A stretch of DNA of 64,000 nt from Streptococcaceae bacterium AF77-01CM03A (GCA_027665725.1 JAQDDS010000002.1:62001-126000), one strand, 5' to 3'. Positions 1 through 9,469 are shown, counted from the stretch's first letter. Numbers and translations: made by a program. Notes: generated from the sequence alone by a model not told the origin.

Positions 1-2875
1 TTGCCCGATGGATGACATAATGAGTCGCCCCTTCAACTGCATTAAAGTTGAGTTCAGCAGTTGTTGAATCTTTTCGTTGAGCAGTCAGGCGAGTGACACG
101 ACCAGGGAAGTTCTCAAAGGTAATGACATCACCCTTTTGAGTTGCAAGTTGAATGCGGTTGTCTTTGATACGGGTAGCTTGTACTTCCTTACCGTTAACC
201 TTGATAAGGCTAGCTTCGATATTTGGATAGTCTACGACTAAGTCTCCACCAACGTTAGAAAGGAAGGATAGCGTCTCAAGATTTTTCTCTTTCCATTTCA
301 TGCTGACTTCAAAATTACCACGAGCTACGAGACCTGAGACTTGACCGTCTTTCCAAGCATCTGGAAGGGCTGGTAATGGGGCAATGTAGCCTGTGTGAGA
401 CTGAAGGAGCATTTCTGCCATACCGCTGGTTGCACCAAAGTTCCCATCAATTTGGAAAGGCGCGTGCGTATCCCAGAGGTTTTCTAGAGTTGAGGATTTA
501 AGCTGTTCTGCTAATAAACGGTGGGCACGATTTCCATCTAAGAGACGAGCCCAGAGGTTGATTTTATTGGCTTTAGACCAACCAGTTCCACCATCTCCAC
601 GGTGGTTTAGGGTTGCGCGTGCTGCCTCTAGGTATTCGGGTTGATCCTTGCCAAATAGAGTACCTGGGAAGAGTCCAACCAGATGAGAAACGTGACGGTG
701 ATGGTTTTCAATGCCTTCATTAGTGAATTGAGGGCTGTCTTCCTCATACCATTCCTTGATACGGCCGTCTTGGTTGATATGAAGTGGTTTGAGCTTGTCA
801 AATTTAGCCTTTACTTCTGTCACCAAATCTTGGTCGACATTGAGATGATTGGCTGCTTCCATATAATCATGGAATAACTGCCAAACTAGAGATTGGTCAA
901 AGGTATTCCCAATCGTAATGGTTCCATGCTCTGGCGAGTATGATGGAGAAGAAACCCAACGGTCACTAGACTTGTCGTAGTGTAAGAAGGAGTTCCAGAA
1001 CTTAGCTGTTTCCTTGAGCATTGGATAAATCTTTTCTTTGAGATAAGTTTCATCCTTGGTGAATTTGTAGTAGTCATAGACGTTCTGCATCATCCAAGCA
1101 TTGGCAGCAGGAGACCAACCCCAATAGTAGTTCCAACCAGGAGTGGTCCATCCAAATGGTGTCGCCTGAGTATGAACTAACCAACCGTTTTCTTGACCTT
1201 CTTTGGATTCGATGCCTGCATACTCTTTAGCAGCGATACGACCATAGTAGCGCATGTCATCAATATAATTGACCATTGGCTTAGCCGTTTCTGCAAGATT
1301 ATTCATATAGGCAGGCCAATAGTTCATCTGAAGGTTGACATTGAGGTGGTAATCTGAGTTCCAAGGTGGATTATCTACAGCATTCCAGACTCCCTGCAAG
1401 TTGGCAGGAAGGGCATCTGTCCGGTCACGAGAAGAACTGATGAGTAGGTAACGTCCGTATTGGAAGAAGAGCTCTTCTAGTTTTTGCCCTTTTTCTGGGT
1501 TATAGGTATGCAGAGCTTCTTTTGTGGTTTGGCTAGACTTGTTGCCACCAAGATTTAGTTGAACACGATTGAAGAGACTTTGATAATCCTTGATGTGGTT
1601 ATTTTTTAGGGTTTCATAATCTTTTGCCTTGGCAGCTTCTACGATAGACTTAACAGTATTTTCTAGGTCAATATCCTTGCGATAATTGGTTTTTGGATTT
1701 TGAGCAAAGTTGGTCTTGGCACTGAGTAAAAGGGTCGCATAGCTGGCTCCGGTGACAGTCAAATAGCCATCTTGTGCAGTGACTTGTCCGTCTGTCTTGA
1801 TTCCGAGATAGGAAGCAAATTTCAGACCATTGTCCTTGACAGTTCCTTTGAGCAAGATACCATTTGAATCGGTAGTGACTGCCCCTTGTTTATACTTCGA
1901 ATATTCCCAGGAGTAGTCGCCATTCGCAATCAAATCTTCAGTCAAGCTATTCCAAAGTGTAAAATCAAGAGTTTTATCCCCTTTTTTACTCAAGTGGGTG
2001 ACAGTAACATCATCAGGATAGCTAGAGAAGGTTTCGCGTTTAAAGTTTGTACCGTCTTGGGTATATGAAGTAGTCGAGATGGCCTCAGAAATATCTAAGC
2101 CACGATGATAGTCGGTAACATTCTCCAAGCCTTTCTTTTGGTTGTTAAAGACCATAAAGATATCACCAAAAGATAAGTAACGACCATACTGAGCATTGTT
2201 TGGACCCACTAGGTTGCGCTCTGCCAATTGTTTGGCTTTTTGGCGGTTTCCTTCTTCCAAGGCTTTACGAATTTCTGCCAAAACCTTATAGCGTTCCTGA
2301 TAGTTCCCTCCATTGTAGTCAGTGCTATCAGGTTGTGGCCCACCAGACCAGAGAGTTTTTTCATTGTATTGGATTCTTTCTTCACCGATTAATCCAAAAA
2401 CCTTAGACCCCATTTCACCGTTTCCGACAGGCAAGGCTTGTTTTTCCCAGCCGTCATAAGAAGGAGCAGTTGGTTGGTCGTAATGAAGTTGATAGTTTTC
2501 TTGCTTAGTCATAGGAAGTTCTGGCTTTTCACTCTCCTTATTTTCAGAAGGTTCAACTACAGCGTTAGTCTCTGATTGATGATGTGTTTGAGGTAATTCC
2601 TTTTCAGGTTTTACCTCTTTGTCAGCTAATTTAGTAGAAGGATGAGTGTCTGTGCTTGGCTGATTCTCCGTCTTTGCTTGACTTGGTTCCTCTACTTTCG
2701 TATCCACTTGAACCGTTGTCTCGCTGACGTTTGTTTGATGTTCCTTCACTTCGAGGCTATCCGCGGCTACGTTTTGTGTCGCTAGAAAAACAGCTCCCAG
2801 TAAAACAGAAGCAGTTCCAACGGTCAACTTTCGGATGCTATACTTACAGGATTTTTCCCAATAGCTCTTCTCCAT
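1..2875 (-). CDS. Surface GH95 alpha-L-fucosidase (partial, C-terminus outside window)
   Basis: Reading the minus strand from the ATG at 2873-2875, the frame stays open to the window edge (about 958 codons). It starts with a YSIRK-type signal peptide (YSIRKLTVGTASVLLGA, residues 13-29) followed by a Pro/Glu/Thr-rich linker to about residue 130. The rest matches glycoside hydrolase family 95, which hydrolyses alpha-1,2-linked (and some other) L-fucose from host glycans. The family signatures are the Asn motif NVNLQMNYW (512-520), the SPSYSPEHG segment with the probable general acid Glu649, and FQIDGNFG with Asp810. A strong SD (GAAAGGAG) lies five bases upstream of the ATG. A sortase LPXTG anchor is expected beyond base 1 but cannot be seen. 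The gene is preceded by its own promoter and a cre site, so it is probably repressed by CcpA when glucose is available. Family call is firm; exact linkage preference is inference. Confidence 0.9.
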   Translation of the reverse strand, partial: MEKSYWEKSCKYSIRKLTVGTASVLLGAVFLATQNVAADSLEVKEHQTNVSETTVQVDTKVEEPSQAKTENQPSTDTHPSTKLADKEVKPEKELPQTHHQSETNAVVEPSENKESEKPELPMTKQENYQLHYDQPTAPSYDGWEKQALPVGNGEMGSKVFGLIGEERIQYNEKTLWSGGPQPDSTDYNGGNYQERYKVLAEIRKALEEGNRQKAKQLAERNLVGPNNAQYGRYLSFGDIFMVFNNQKKGLENVTDYHRGLDISEAISTTSYTQDGTNFKRETFSSYPDDVTVTHLSKKGDKTLDFTLWNSLTEDLIANGDYSWEYSKYKQGAVTTDSNGILLKGTVKDNGLKFASYLGIKTDGQVTAQDGYLTVTGASYATLLLSAKTNFAQNPKTNYRKDIDLENTVKSIVEAAKAKDYETLKNNHIKDYQSLFNRVQLNLGGNKSSQTTKEALHTYNPEKGQKLEELFFQYGRYLLISSSRDRTDALPANLQGVWNAVDNPPWNSDYHLNVNLQMNYWPAYMNNLAETAKPMVNYIDDMRYYGRIAAKEYAGIESKEGQENGWLVHTQATPFGWTTPGWNYYWGWSPAANAWMMQNVYDYYKFTKDETYLKEKIYPMLKETAKFWNSFLHYDKSSDRWVSSPSYSPEHGTITIGNTFDQSLVWQLFHDYMEAANHLNVDQDLVTEVKAKFDKLKPLHINQDGRIKEWYEEDSPQFTNEGIENHHRHVSHLVGLFPGTLFGKDQPEYLEAARATLNHRGDGGTGWSKANKINLWARLLDGNRAHRLLAEQLKSSTLENLWDTHAPFQIDGNFGATSGMAEMLLQSHTGYIAPLPALPDAWKDGQVSGLVARGNFEVSMKWKEKNLETLSFLSNVGGDLVVDYPNIEASLIKVNGKEVQATRIKDNRIQLATQKGDVITFENFPGRVTRLTAQRKDSTTAELNFNAVEGATHYVIHRA

Positions 2876-2895
2876 AAAAACTCCTTTCTCGAATC

Positions 2896-2909
2896 TGTAA
2901 GCGCATACA
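2896..2909 (-). promoter_or_regulatory. cre (CcpA) site of the fucosidase gene
   Basis: TGTAAGCGCATACA is a near-palindrome with one mismatch to the cre consensus TGNNANCGNTNNCA on either strand. It lies between the predicted transcription start (about 2961) and the start codon, a position where CcpA acts as a roadblock. Confidence 0.75.
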
Positions 2910-2967
2910 TTTTTGTGTAAAAAAATAAGCCTTGCAGAAAGATGTTTCCTTTGTTTTGTATAATCTT

Positions 2968-2996
2968 AATATAGCAAATAAATCGGTCCAATGCAA
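2968..2996 (-). promoter_or_regulatory. SigA promoter of the fucosidase gene
   Basis: On the minus strand: -35 TTGCAT (2991-2996), 17-base spacer, -10 TATATT (2968-2973). The transcript would carry a leader of about 85 bases containing the cre site. The remainder of the 2876-3189 gap is AT-rich; apart from the yneF promoter I see nothing else in it. Confidence 0.6.
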
Positions 2997-3146
2997 GGCT
3001 TTTTCGGAAAAACTGAATTTTTTTACAAATTTTAGTGCTTTTATTTTTTTATAAAAATCGAACTTAAAAATGATTAAATATTAAACGAAATATGAGGAAT
3101 TAGCCATCTGAAAGCGTAACTCAAACTAGTCAGGCGTGGGACTTTA

Positions 3147-3155
3147 TGGTATAAT
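3147..3155 (+). promoter_or_regulatory. Extended -10 promoter of the UPF0154 gene
   Basis: TGGTATAAT is an extended -10 element; no good -35 is visible. It lies 35 bases before the start codon of the small membrane protein gene. Confidence 0.55.
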
Positions 3156-3189
3156 ATAGAAGATTCTAAAAAGAAACAGGAGAAATATT

Positions 3190-3435
3190 ATGGACCTTAT
3201 TTTAGCAATTGTATTGATTGTTTTAGCTTTTCTAGGTGGAGCTCTTGGGGGAATGTACTTGGTGCGCAAGCAAATCGAAAAAGAATTTGCTGATAACCCA
3301 CGTTTGAATGCAGAAGCAGTTCGTACTCTTTTGAGTGCAAATGGTCAAAAGCCAAGCGAAGCTAAGGTACAACAAGTTTACCACCAAATCATTCGCCAAC
3401 AAAAAGCAGCCCTTGCTAACAATAAAAAGAAATAA
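3190..3435 (+). CDS. yneF: UPF0154 (YneF family) small membrane protein
   Basis: This 81-residue protein has one N-terminal membrane segment (about residues 3-23, [22 protein letters not shown]) followed by a charged cytoplasmic tail with the family-typical [25 protein letters not shown] stretch split over residues 36-60 and a lysine-rich end. The length and layout are those of the YneF/UPF0154 family of Firmicutes, whose function is not established. An SD (CAGGAGA) sits about seven bases before the ATG. A hairpin (AAGTCTGG/CCAGACTT, 3442-3469) follows the stop codon, but without a clear T-run, so transcription may continue into murI. Confidence 0.85.
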   Translation: MDLILAIVLIVLAFLGGALGGMYLVRKQIEKEFADNPRLNAEAVRTLLSANGQKPSEAKVQQVYHQIIRQQKAALANNKKK

Positions 3436-3509
3436 ATAGGAAAAGTCTGGGATGAAAATTCCAGACTTCTCACTATGTTCAACTGATATTTAAGAATAAG
3501 ACTTTTTCC

Positions 3510-3537
3510 TTGCATTCTATTGATATTTGATTATGAT
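3510..3537 (+). promoter_or_regulatory. Candidate promoter upstream of the murI leader ORF
   Basis: -35 TTGCAT (3510-3515), 16-base spacer, -10 TATGAT (3532-3537). The predicted start, about 3544, would fall inside the SD of the 32-codon ORF, so this promoter would give that ORF an almost absent leader. Read-through from yneF would give the full SD. Confidence 0.4.
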
Positions 3538-3551
3538 TAAGAAGGAGACAA

Positions 3552-3650
3552 ATGGAATTTTACCATTCTGTCAGAAATTTCAGCGAGAAATGTAATGATA
3601 ATGAACTATCAATCAGAAAAATGAGACTAGAAAGAAGACTGTATGGATAA
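3552..3650 (+). CDS. Short ORF (32 aa) overlapping and probably coupled to murI
   Basis: An ATG at 3552 is preceded by a strong SD (GAAGGAG, 3541-3547) at ideal spacing. It opens a 32-codon frame (starts [10 protein letters not shown], ends RRLYG) whose last bases ATGGATAA contain the murI start codon, an eight-base overlap. The peptide is basic and has no membrane segment. murI itself has only a weak purine tract upstream. The arrangement suggests that ribosomes ending this ORF re-initiate at murI. I do not recognise the peptide and cannot tell whether the product or just the act of translation matters. A chance ORF remains possible. Confidence 0.5.
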   Translation: MEFYHSVRNFSEKCNDNELSIRKMRLERRLYG

Positions 3651-4437
3651 TCGACCAATTGGTTTTTTGGATTCGGGTGTTGGGGGCTTGACCGTTGTAC
3701 GTGAGCTCATGCGCCAGCTTCCTCATGAAGAAATCGTCTATATTGGAGATTCGGCACGAGCGCCTTACGGGCCTCGTCCTGCTGAGCAAATTCGTGAATA
3801 TACTTGGCAGTTGGTCAACTTTCTTTTGACCAAGGATGTCAAGATGATTGTCATTGCTTGTAATACAGCAACGGCAGTCGTCTGGGAAGAGATTAAAGCC
3901 CAGTTAGATATTCCTGTTCTTGGAGTGATTTTACCCGGTGCTTCAGCGGCTATCAAATCTAGCCAAGGCGGGAAAATCGGTGTGATTGGAACACCGATGA
4001 CAGTACAATCAGATATTTATCGTCAAAAGATCCATGATTTGGATCCGGATTTACAAGTTGAGAGTTTGGCTTGCCCCAAATTTGCTCCTTTGGTCGAGTC
4101 AGGTGCTCTATCGACCAGTGTGACTAAGAAAGTCGTATACGAAACCCTACGTCCTTTGGTTGGGAAAGTGGATAGTCTAATTTTAGGTTGTACTCATTAT
4201 CCGCTCCTCAGACCTATCATCCAAAATGTCATGGGACCTAAGGTACAACTAATCGATAGTGGAGCGGAGTGTGTTCGCGATATCTCGGTCCTACTCAATT
4301 ATTTCGAGATTAATCGTAGCCGCGATGCAGGGCCTCTACAACACCGTTTTTATACGACTGCAAATAGCCATAGTTTTGCCCAAATTGGAGCCGAATGGCT
4401 AGAAAAAGAGATTCATGTGGAGCATGTAACATTATGA
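3643..4437 (+). CDS. murI: Glutamate racemase
   Basis: MurI interconverts L- and D-glutamate and so supplies D-Glu for the second position of the peptidoglycan stem peptide; it is cytoplasmic. At 264 residues it has the usual length. Visible catalytic features are DSGVGGLTV (Asp10), [11 protein letters not shown] (35-45), the first catalytic Cys73 in ACNTATA, and the second Cys in GCTHYPLL (about residue 184). The start codon lies inside the end of the short upstream ORF, and its stop overlaps the next start (ATGA). It is the head of a compact string of overlapping genes reaching yidD. Confidence 0.96.
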   Translation: MDNRPIGFLDSGVGGLTVVRELMRQLPHEEIVYIGDSARAPYGPRPAEQIREYTWQLVNFLLTKDVKMIVIACNTATAVVWEEIKAQLDIPVLGVILPGASAAIKSSQGGKIGVIGTPMTVQSDIYRQKIHDLDPDLQVESLACPKFAPLVESGALSTSVTKKVVYETLRPLVGKVDSLILGCTHYPLLRPIIQNVMGPKVQLIDSGAECVRDISVLLNYFEINRSRDAGPLQHRFYTTANSHSFAQIGAEWLEKEIHVEHVTL

Positions 4438-5405
4438 CAAACAAAATTTATGAATACAAGGATGACCAGGACTGGTATGTAGGTGTCTGGGACGTCTACG
4501 GTGGAATCTATAGCCTCATAAAAGATCCTCTTGATCTTGATTTTATGGATTTGGCTCGCATTTTCCGTGATGAGGAAAATGGTTTTCCAATCACGATTAC
4601 GGTAATGCGCTGGTCTTCCAACTTCCGTTTACTCTCTTTTATCGTTGAGATTTTAAATGCAGAAGCCGGCCGAAACTTGGAAGTCATTCAACGCCAAGGT
4701 GCCCTGCTCTTAGTTGAAAATGGACAACTCTTGCATGTGGAATTACCTAAAGAAGGAGTCGATGTAGAGGCCTTCTTTGAGACAAACAAGGTCAGAGAAA
4801 CTTTGCTGATTGCGACTCGTAACGAGGGTAAAACCAAGGAATTTCGTGCTATCTTTGACAAACTTGGCTATGATGTGGAGAATCTCAATGATTATCCAGA
4901 CCTACCTGAAGTAGCTGAAACAGGTATGACCTTTGAAGAAAATGCTCGCCTGAAGGCAGAAACCATTTCCCAATTAACAGGTAAGATGGTTCTAGCGGAT
5001 GATTCAGGTCTTAAAGTCGATGTTCTCGGTGGATTGCCAGGTGTCTGGTCAGCTCGATTTGCAGGAGTGGGAGCCACTGATCAGGAAAACAATGCTAAAC
5101 TCTTACACGAATTAGCCATGGTCTTTGAACTCAAGGACCGTTCAGCTCAATTTCACACAACCTTGGTCGTTGCTAGCCCAGGTAAGGAAAGCTTGGTGGT
5201 CGAAGCCGATTGGCCAGGCTACATTAACTTTGAACCTAAGGGTGAAAATGGTTTTGGTTATGATCCTCTTTTCCTAGTAGGAGAAACAGGCAAGTCATCA
5301 GCTGAATTAACCCTTGAAGAAAAAAATAGTCAATCTCACCGTGCCTTAGCCGTTAAGAAACTTTTGGAGGTATTTCCATCATGGCAAAGCAAACCATCAT
5401 TGTAA
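4434..5405 (+). CDS. RdgB/HAM1-type dITP/XTP pyrophosphatase with N-terminal extension
   Basis: The C-terminal about 200 residues are a RdgB/HAM1 nucleoside-triphosphate pyrophosphatase, a house-cleaning enzyme that removes dITP and XTP. Signatures are [14 protein letters not shown] (about residue 124 on), MVLADDSGL and the FGYDPLF loop. The first about 120 residues ([14 protein letters not shown] onward) form an extra domain that most RdgB proteins lack; streptococcal orthologues carry it and its role is unknown. The start was set at the ATG in the ATGA overlap with murI (4434) rather than at an upstream in-frame ATG, giving 323 residues and agreeing with relatives I know. It overlaps the next gene by 25 bases. 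Confidence 0.9.
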   Translation: MTNKIYEYKDDQDWYVGVWDVYGGIYSLIKDPLDLDFMDLARIFRDEENGFPITITVMRWSSNFRLLSFIVEILNAEAGRNLEVIQRQGALLLVENGQLLHVELPKEGVDVEAFFETNKVRETLLIATRNEGKTKEFRAIFDKLGYDVENLNDYPDLPEVAETGMTFEENARLKAETISQLTGKMVLADDSGLKVDVLGGLPGVWSARFAGVGATDQENNAKLLHELAMVFELKDRSAQFHTTLVVASPGKESLVVEADWPGYINFEPKGENGFGYDPLFLVGETGKSSAELTLEEKNSQSHRALAVKKLLEVFPSWQSKPSL

Positions 5406-5902
5406 TGAGTGACTCCCATGGAGATAGCTTGATTGTAGAAGAAATACGTGATCGCTATCTTGGGAAAGTTGATGCCATTTTTCACGATGGTGACTCGGAG
5501 CTCCGCCCTGATTCACCGCTTTGGGAAGGAATTCAGGTAGTCAGAGGCAATATGGATTTTTATTCAGACTATCCAGAACGCTTAGTGACTCAACTGGGTC
5601 CTACCAAGATTATCCAGACTCATGGGCACTTATTTGATATTAACTTCAACTTCCAAAAGCTTGATTTCTGGGCTCAAGAGGAAGATGCAGATATCTGTCT
5701 TTATGGGCACTTGCATGTTCCAAGTGCTTGGATGGAAGGGAAGACTCTCTTTTTAAATCCAGGTTCTATCAGTCAGCCACGTGGAACTATCAGAGAATGT
5801 CTCTATGCCCGTGTGGAGATTGATGATAGCTACTTTAAAGTAGACTTTTTGACACGGAATCATGAGGTTTATCCAGGCTTGTCCAAGGAGTTTGCTCGAT
5901 GA
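5381..5902 (+). CDS. YfcE/MJ0936-family metallophosphoesterase
   Basis: The 173-residue protein carries the calcineurin-like metal-binding motifs in order: MSDSHGD (9-15), HDGDSE, RGNMDF, QTHGHL and YGHLHVP. This is the small YfcE/MJ0936 type of phosphodiesterase that uses two metal ions. The physiological substrate is not known. An SD (TTGGAGG) lies inside the end of the RdgB-like gene, and translation is probably coupled, since the two overlap by 25 bases. Its stop overlaps the next start by four bases. Confidence 0.88.
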   Translation: MAKQTIIVMSDSHGDSLIVEEIRDRYLGKVDAIFHDGDSELRPDSPLWEGIQVVRGNMDFYSDYPERLVTQLGPTKIIQTHGHLFDINFNFQKLDFWAQEEDADICLYGHLHVPSAWMEGKTLFLNPGSISQPRGTIRECLYARVEIDDSYFKVDFLTRNHEVYPGLSKEFAR

Positions 5903-6360
5903 TTGCCAAAGAATTTGAACTCTTTTTGCTGGATCAAGAGGAAACCTTTTTGACTCCTGCCGAAAATTTGGCTGTACTCATTGATACTCACAATGCAGAT
6001 CATGCAACTCTCTTGCTTAGTCAGATGACCTATAGTAGGGTTCCAGTAGTAACAGATAAGAGGAAATTTGTCGGAATAATTGGACTTAGAGATATTCTGG
6101 CCTATCAAATGGAGAATGGCTTGAGTCAAGAGGCCATGGCGGATACAGACATTGTTCATATGACTAAAAAGGATGTTGCAGTAGTAGAGCCAGATTATCG
6201 TCTCTCGGATGTATTACACAAGCTGGTGAATGAGTCCTTCCTTCCTGTCGTAGATAAGGATGGAATCTTCCAGGGGATTATCACACGTAAGTCAATCCTA
6301 AAAGCTGTCAATGCCCTCTTACATGACTTTAGTAAGGAATATGAGATTCGAAGTAAATGA
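5899..6360 (+). CDS. CBS-domain protein
   Basis: A 153-residue protein made almost entirely of two CBS repeats: the first around residues 20-75 (ILLSQMTYSRVPVV-type, then FVGIIGLRDIL) and the second around 85-145 (DYRLSDVLHKLVNESFLPVVDKDG then GIITRKSIL). CBS pairs bind adenine nucleotides. The size and layout resemble the DarB/CbpB group, some of which bind c-di-AMP, but I cannot assign the ligand from sequence. It overlaps both neighbours by four bases (ATGA), so it belongs to the same transcription unit. Confidence 0.8.
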   Translation: MIAKEFELFLLDQEETFLTPAENLAVLIDTHNADHATLLLSQMTYSRVPVVTDKRKFVGIIGLRDILAYQMENGLSQEAMADTDIVHMTKKDVAVVEPDYRLSDVLHKLVNESFLPVVDKDGIFQGIITRKSILKAVNALLHDFSKEYEIRSK

Positions 6361-7091
6361 GAGAATGGATCATAGCATTTTTAGATGAAAAACAAGATTT
6401 GTCCAGTAATTCCAAGCAGTCTTATAAGTACGATTTAGAGCAATTTTTAGACATGATAGGAGAACGAATTTCTGAGACAAGTTTAAAAATCTACCAAGCT
6501 CAACTATCAAATTTTAAAATCAGTGTCCAAAAGCGTAAAGTTTCTGCTTGTAATCAATTTCTCTTCTTTTTGTACCAAAAAGGAAAGATTGGCACCTTTT
6601 ATCGTTTGGAATTGCCGAAACAGGCTGAGAAAAGGGAAGAAAGACCAGAATTATTAGAATTGAGTTCTTTCTGGCAAGAAAGTAGCTATCCAGAAGGACG
6701 GTTACTGGCTTTGTTGATATTGGAATTAGGGCTCTTGCCGAGTGAAATTCTAGCCTTAAAAACTGCTGATATCAATCTGGATTTTCAAGTATTGAGAATT
6801 ACTAAGTCTTCCCAACAAAGAATTGTAGCTCTCCCAAGAGCCTTGCTAACAGAGCTAGAACCCTTGATGGGACAGACCTACCTCTTTGAAAAAACTGGTA
6901 AGCCATACTCACGTCAGTGGGCCTTTCGTCAGTTAGAAGCTTTTTTAAAGGAAAAAGGTTTTTCAGATTTATCTGCCCAAGGATTGAGAGAACAATTTAT
7001 ACTGAGACAAATTGAAGAGAAGGTTGACTTGTACGAAATCGCTAAAAAGTTAGGATTAAAGACAGTCATGACCTTAGAAAAATATAGATAA
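6357..7091 (+). CDS. XerD-like tyrosine recombinase homologue with degenerate active site
   Basis: The 244-residue protein has the two-domain layout of a tyrosine recombinase: an N-terminal SAM-like core-binding domain (1-100) and a C-terminal catalytic fold. The catalytic set R-K-H-R-H/W-Y looks largely broken. Arg I is Leu (LGLLPSEI), the His of the HxxR box is Gln (QGLREQF), and the LGH motif reads LGLKTVMT. The Lys, Arg II and terminal Tyr (LEKYR) remain. This matches the streptococcal XerD-like family seen with scpAB, while streptococcal dif is resolved by XerS. It probably binds DNA but does not recombine it. It overlaps scpA by one base. Confidence 0.85.
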   Translation: MREWIIAFLDEKQDLSSNSKQSYKYDLEQFLDMIGERISETSLKIYQAQLSNFKISVQKRKVSACNQFLFFLYQKGKIGTFYRLELPKQAEKREERPELLELSSFWQESSYPEGRLLALLILELGLLPSEILALKTADINLDFQVLRITKSSQQRIVALPRALLTELEPLMGQTYLFEKTGKPYSRQWAFRQLEAFLKEKGFSDLSAQGLREQFILRQIEEKVDLYEIAKKLGLKTVMTLEKYR

Positions 7092-7813
7092 TGGATATTA
7101 AATTAAAAGATTTTGAAGGGCCTTTGGACTTGCTCCTACACTTGGTTTCAAAGTATCAGATGGATATCTATGATGTACCGATCACAGAGGTTATTGAGCA
7201 GTATCTAGCCTACATATCGACCTTACAAGCTATGCGTTTAGAAGTTGCAGGAGAGTATATGGTCATGGCTAGCCAACTCATGCTGATTAAAAGTCGCAAG
7301 CTCTTGCCAAAGGTTGCAGAAGTGACGGATTTAGAGGATGACCTAGAGCAGGATCTCCTTTCTCAGATTGAGGAATACCGTAAATTTAAACTTTTGGGAG
7401 AACAGTTGGAAGTCAAGCACCAAGAACGAGCCCAATATTACTCAAAAGCACCGACAGAGTTAATTTACGAGGATGCTGAACTTGTGCATGATAAGACAAC
7501 TATCGACCTTTTCTTAGCCTTTTCAACCTTACTGACCAAGAAAAAGGAAGAATTCTCGAAAAGTCACACAACAATCTTACGAGATGAGTATAAGATTGAG
7601 GATATGATGGTTATCGTCCGAGAAGCCTTGGTTGAAGGTCAACAATTATGCTTGCAGGATTTGTTTAAAGAAACCAAGGATTTGCAAGAGGTTATTACAC
7701 TCTTTTTAGCAACTTTGGAATTGATTAAAACCCAAGAAATTCTCTTGATTCAAAAAGAGAGTTTTGGAGATATCTATCTCATGAAAAAGAATGAGGAAAA
7801 TCAAGCAGAGTAA
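7091..7813 (+). CDS. scpA: Segregation and condensation protein A
   Basis: ScpA is the kleisin that bridges the SMC dimer and ScpB in the bacterial condensin and helps separate new chromosomes. The 240-residue sequence begins with the family hallmark [15 protein letters not shown] (5-19), followed by [11 protein letters not shown] and the [13 protein letters not shown] helix, and has a winged-helix C-terminus. The start codon shares a base with the stop of the XerD-like gene (TAATG). scpB follows after 24 bases. Confidence 0.95.
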   Translation: MDIKLKDFEGPLDLLLHLVSKYQMDIYDVPITEVIEQYLAYISTLQAMRLEVAGEYMVMASQLMLIKSRKLLPKVAEVTDLEDDLEQDLLSQIEEYRKFKLLGEQLEVKHQERAQYYSKAPTELIYEDAELVHDKTTIDLFLAFSTLLTKKKEEFSKSHTTILRDEYKIEDMMVIVREALVEGQQLCLQDLFKETKDLQEVITLFLATLELIKTQEILLIQKESFGDIYLMKKNEENQAE

Positions 7814-7837
7814 AGTCAGGCTTGATAGAGAGGAAGT

Positions 7838-8407
7838 ATGAGTACTTTAGCAAAAATAGAAGCACTCCTGTTTGTAGCGGGGGAAGATGGGATTAGAATC
7901 CGCCAGTTGGCTGAGCTTCTATCACTTCCACCAACAGGAATTCAGCAAAGCTTGGAAAAATTAGCCAAAAAGTATAAAAAAGATCAGGATTCTAGTCTAG
8001 ACTTGATTGAGACAGGTGGTGCTTATAGATTGGTAACCAAGGCTCAATTTGCAGGTGTTTTGAAAGAATATTCTAAGGCGCCCATCAACCAGAGCCTATC
8101 TCGGGCTGCCCTTGAAACCTTGTCCATCATTGCCTACAAGCAGCCTATCACAAGAATTGAGATCGATGCTATTCGTGGGGTTAATTCAAGCGGAGCTCTA
8201 GCTAAGTTACAGGCCTTCGACTTGATAAGAGAAGATGGGAAAAAAGAAGTTCTTGGACGACCTAATCTCTATGTAACTACGGATTATTTTCTAGATTACA
8301 TGGGTATTAACCATTTGGAAGAATTGCCTGTGATTGACGAGCTTGACATTCAAGCACAAGAAAGCCAATTATTTGGTGAAAGGATAGAAGAAGATGAGAA
8401 TCAATAA
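7838..8407 (+). CDS. scpB: Segregation and condensation protein B
   Basis: ScpB dimers bind the central part of ScpA in the SMC complex. This 189-residue protein shows the family features [13 protein letters not shown] near the N-terminus, [27 protein letters not shown] (about 100-126, split motif) and [16 protein letters not shown]. Two winged-helix domains are expected. The SD is GAGAGGAAG before 7838. It overlaps rluB by 14 bases. Confidence 0.95.
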   Translation: MSTLAKIEALLFVAGEDGIRIRQLAELLSLPPTGIQQSLEKLAKKYKKDQDSSLDLIETGGAYRLVTKAQFAGVLKEYSKAPINQSLSRAALETLSIIAYKQPITRIEIDAIRGVNSSGALAKLQAFDLIREDGKKEVLGRPNLYVTTDYFLDYMGINHLEELPVIDELDIQAQESQLFGERIEEDENQ

Positions 8408-9119
8408 ATATATTGCCCACGCAGGAGTGGCCAGTAGGAGAAAAGCAGAGGAGTTGATCAAGCAAGGCTTGGTGACGGTTAACGGTCAAGTCGTGCGTGA
8501 ACTAGCAACGACCATCAAGTCAGGCGACAAGGTCGAAGTTGAAGGTCAACCAATCTATAACGAAGAAAAAGTCTACTATCTGCTTAACAAACCGCGCGGT
8601 GTGATTTCTAGCGTGACAGATGACAAGGGCCGCAAGACAGTTGTCGATCTTTTGCCCAATGTGAAAGAGCGCATCTATCCTGTGGGGCGCTTAGACTGGG
8701 ATACGTCTGGAGTCTTGATTTTGACCAACGATGGTGACTTTACAGATGAGATGATTCATCCTCGTAATGAGATTGATAAGGTCTATGTTGCGCGTGTGAA
8801 AGGAATTGCCAATAAAGAAAATCTCCGTCCTTTGACTCGTGGAGTAGAGATTGATGGCAAAAAGACCAAGCCAGCTGTTTACGAAATTCTCAAAGTAGAT
8901 CCGGTTAAAAATCGCTCTGTGGTACAGTTGACCATCCATGAAGGGCGCAATCACCAGGTTAAAAAGATGTTTGAAGCTGTTGGCCTCCAAGTGGATAAAC
9001 TCTCTCGAACTCGTTTTGGACATCTAGACTTAACGGGTCTTCGTCCAGGAGAATCACGTCGTCTCAATAAAAAAGAAATCAGCCAATTACACACCATGGC
9101 TGTAACCAATAATAAATAA
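8394..9119 (+). CDS. rluB: 23S rRNA pseudouridine synthase (RluB/RsuA family)
   Basis: A 241-residue protein with an N-terminal S4 RNA-binding domain ([20 protein letters not shown] region) and the catalytic domain of the RsuA/RluB/E/F family; the catalytic Asp lies in [17 protein letters not shown] (about 100-116). By orthology it modifies 23S rRNA near U2605 (E. coli numbering). The start overlaps scpB by 14 bases, and the stop shares one base with the yidD start. Confidence 0.92.
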   Translation: MRINKYIAHAGVASRRKAEELIKQGLVTVNGQVVRELATTIKSGDKVEVEGQPIYNEEKVYYLLNKPRGVISSVTDDKGRKTVVDLLPNVKERIYPVGRLDWDTSGVLILTNDGDFTDEMIHPRNEIDKVYVARVKGIANKENLRPLTRGVEIDGKKTKPAVYEILKVDPVKNRSVVQLTIHEGRNHQVKKMFEAVGLQVDKLSRTRFGHLDLTGLRPGESRRLNKKEISQLHTMAVTNNK

Positions 9120-9355
9120 TGAAAAAAATTTTAATTGCGCCAGTGCGATTTTATCAACGATTTATCTCGCCTGCTTTTCCACCTTCTTGTCGCTTTGAAC
9201 CGACTTGTTCGAACTACATGATACAAGCTATCGAAAAGCATGGATTTAAGGGGGTTCTGATGGGATTGGCACGGATATTGCGATGTCATCCTTGGTCCGA
9301 AGAGGGTAAGGATCCCGTACCAGATCACTTTTCTTTAAAGAGAAATTCAAAATAA
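9119..9355 (+). CDS. yidD: YidD membrane protein insertion efficiency factor
   Basis: 78 residues with the YidD pattern: an amphipathic N-terminus ([17 protein letters not shown]), the three conserved cysteines in [13 protein letters not shown] and RCHPW, and a basic end. Members lie near the membrane and assist YidC-dependent insertion. It is the last gene of the overlapping string and is followed at once by a terminator. Confidence 0.93.
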   Translation: MKKILIAPVRFYQRFISPAFPPSCRFEPTCSNYMIQAIEKHGFKGVLMGLARILRCHPWSEEGKDPVPDHFSLKRNSK

Positions 9356-9382
9356 AAAGAATCACAGTCGTGATTCTTTTTT
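9356..9382 (+). terminator. Rho-independent terminator after yidD
   Basis: AAAGAATCAC / GTGATTCTTT, ten-pair stem with loop AGTC, followed by T residues; it begins one base after the yidD stop. Confidence 0.85.
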
Positions 9383-9469
9383 GGTGTAGATAGTTGTATA
9401 GATTGATGATTTTCACTATCCTTCTCCTATAAAAAGTGGTAAAATGGTTGAAAGAAAGAAGGGATAGAA

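Noticed and set aside
3442..3469. Terminator after yneF
   Set aside because: The AAGTCTGG/CCAGACTT hairpin is good but lacks a T-run, so I do not list it as a terminator.
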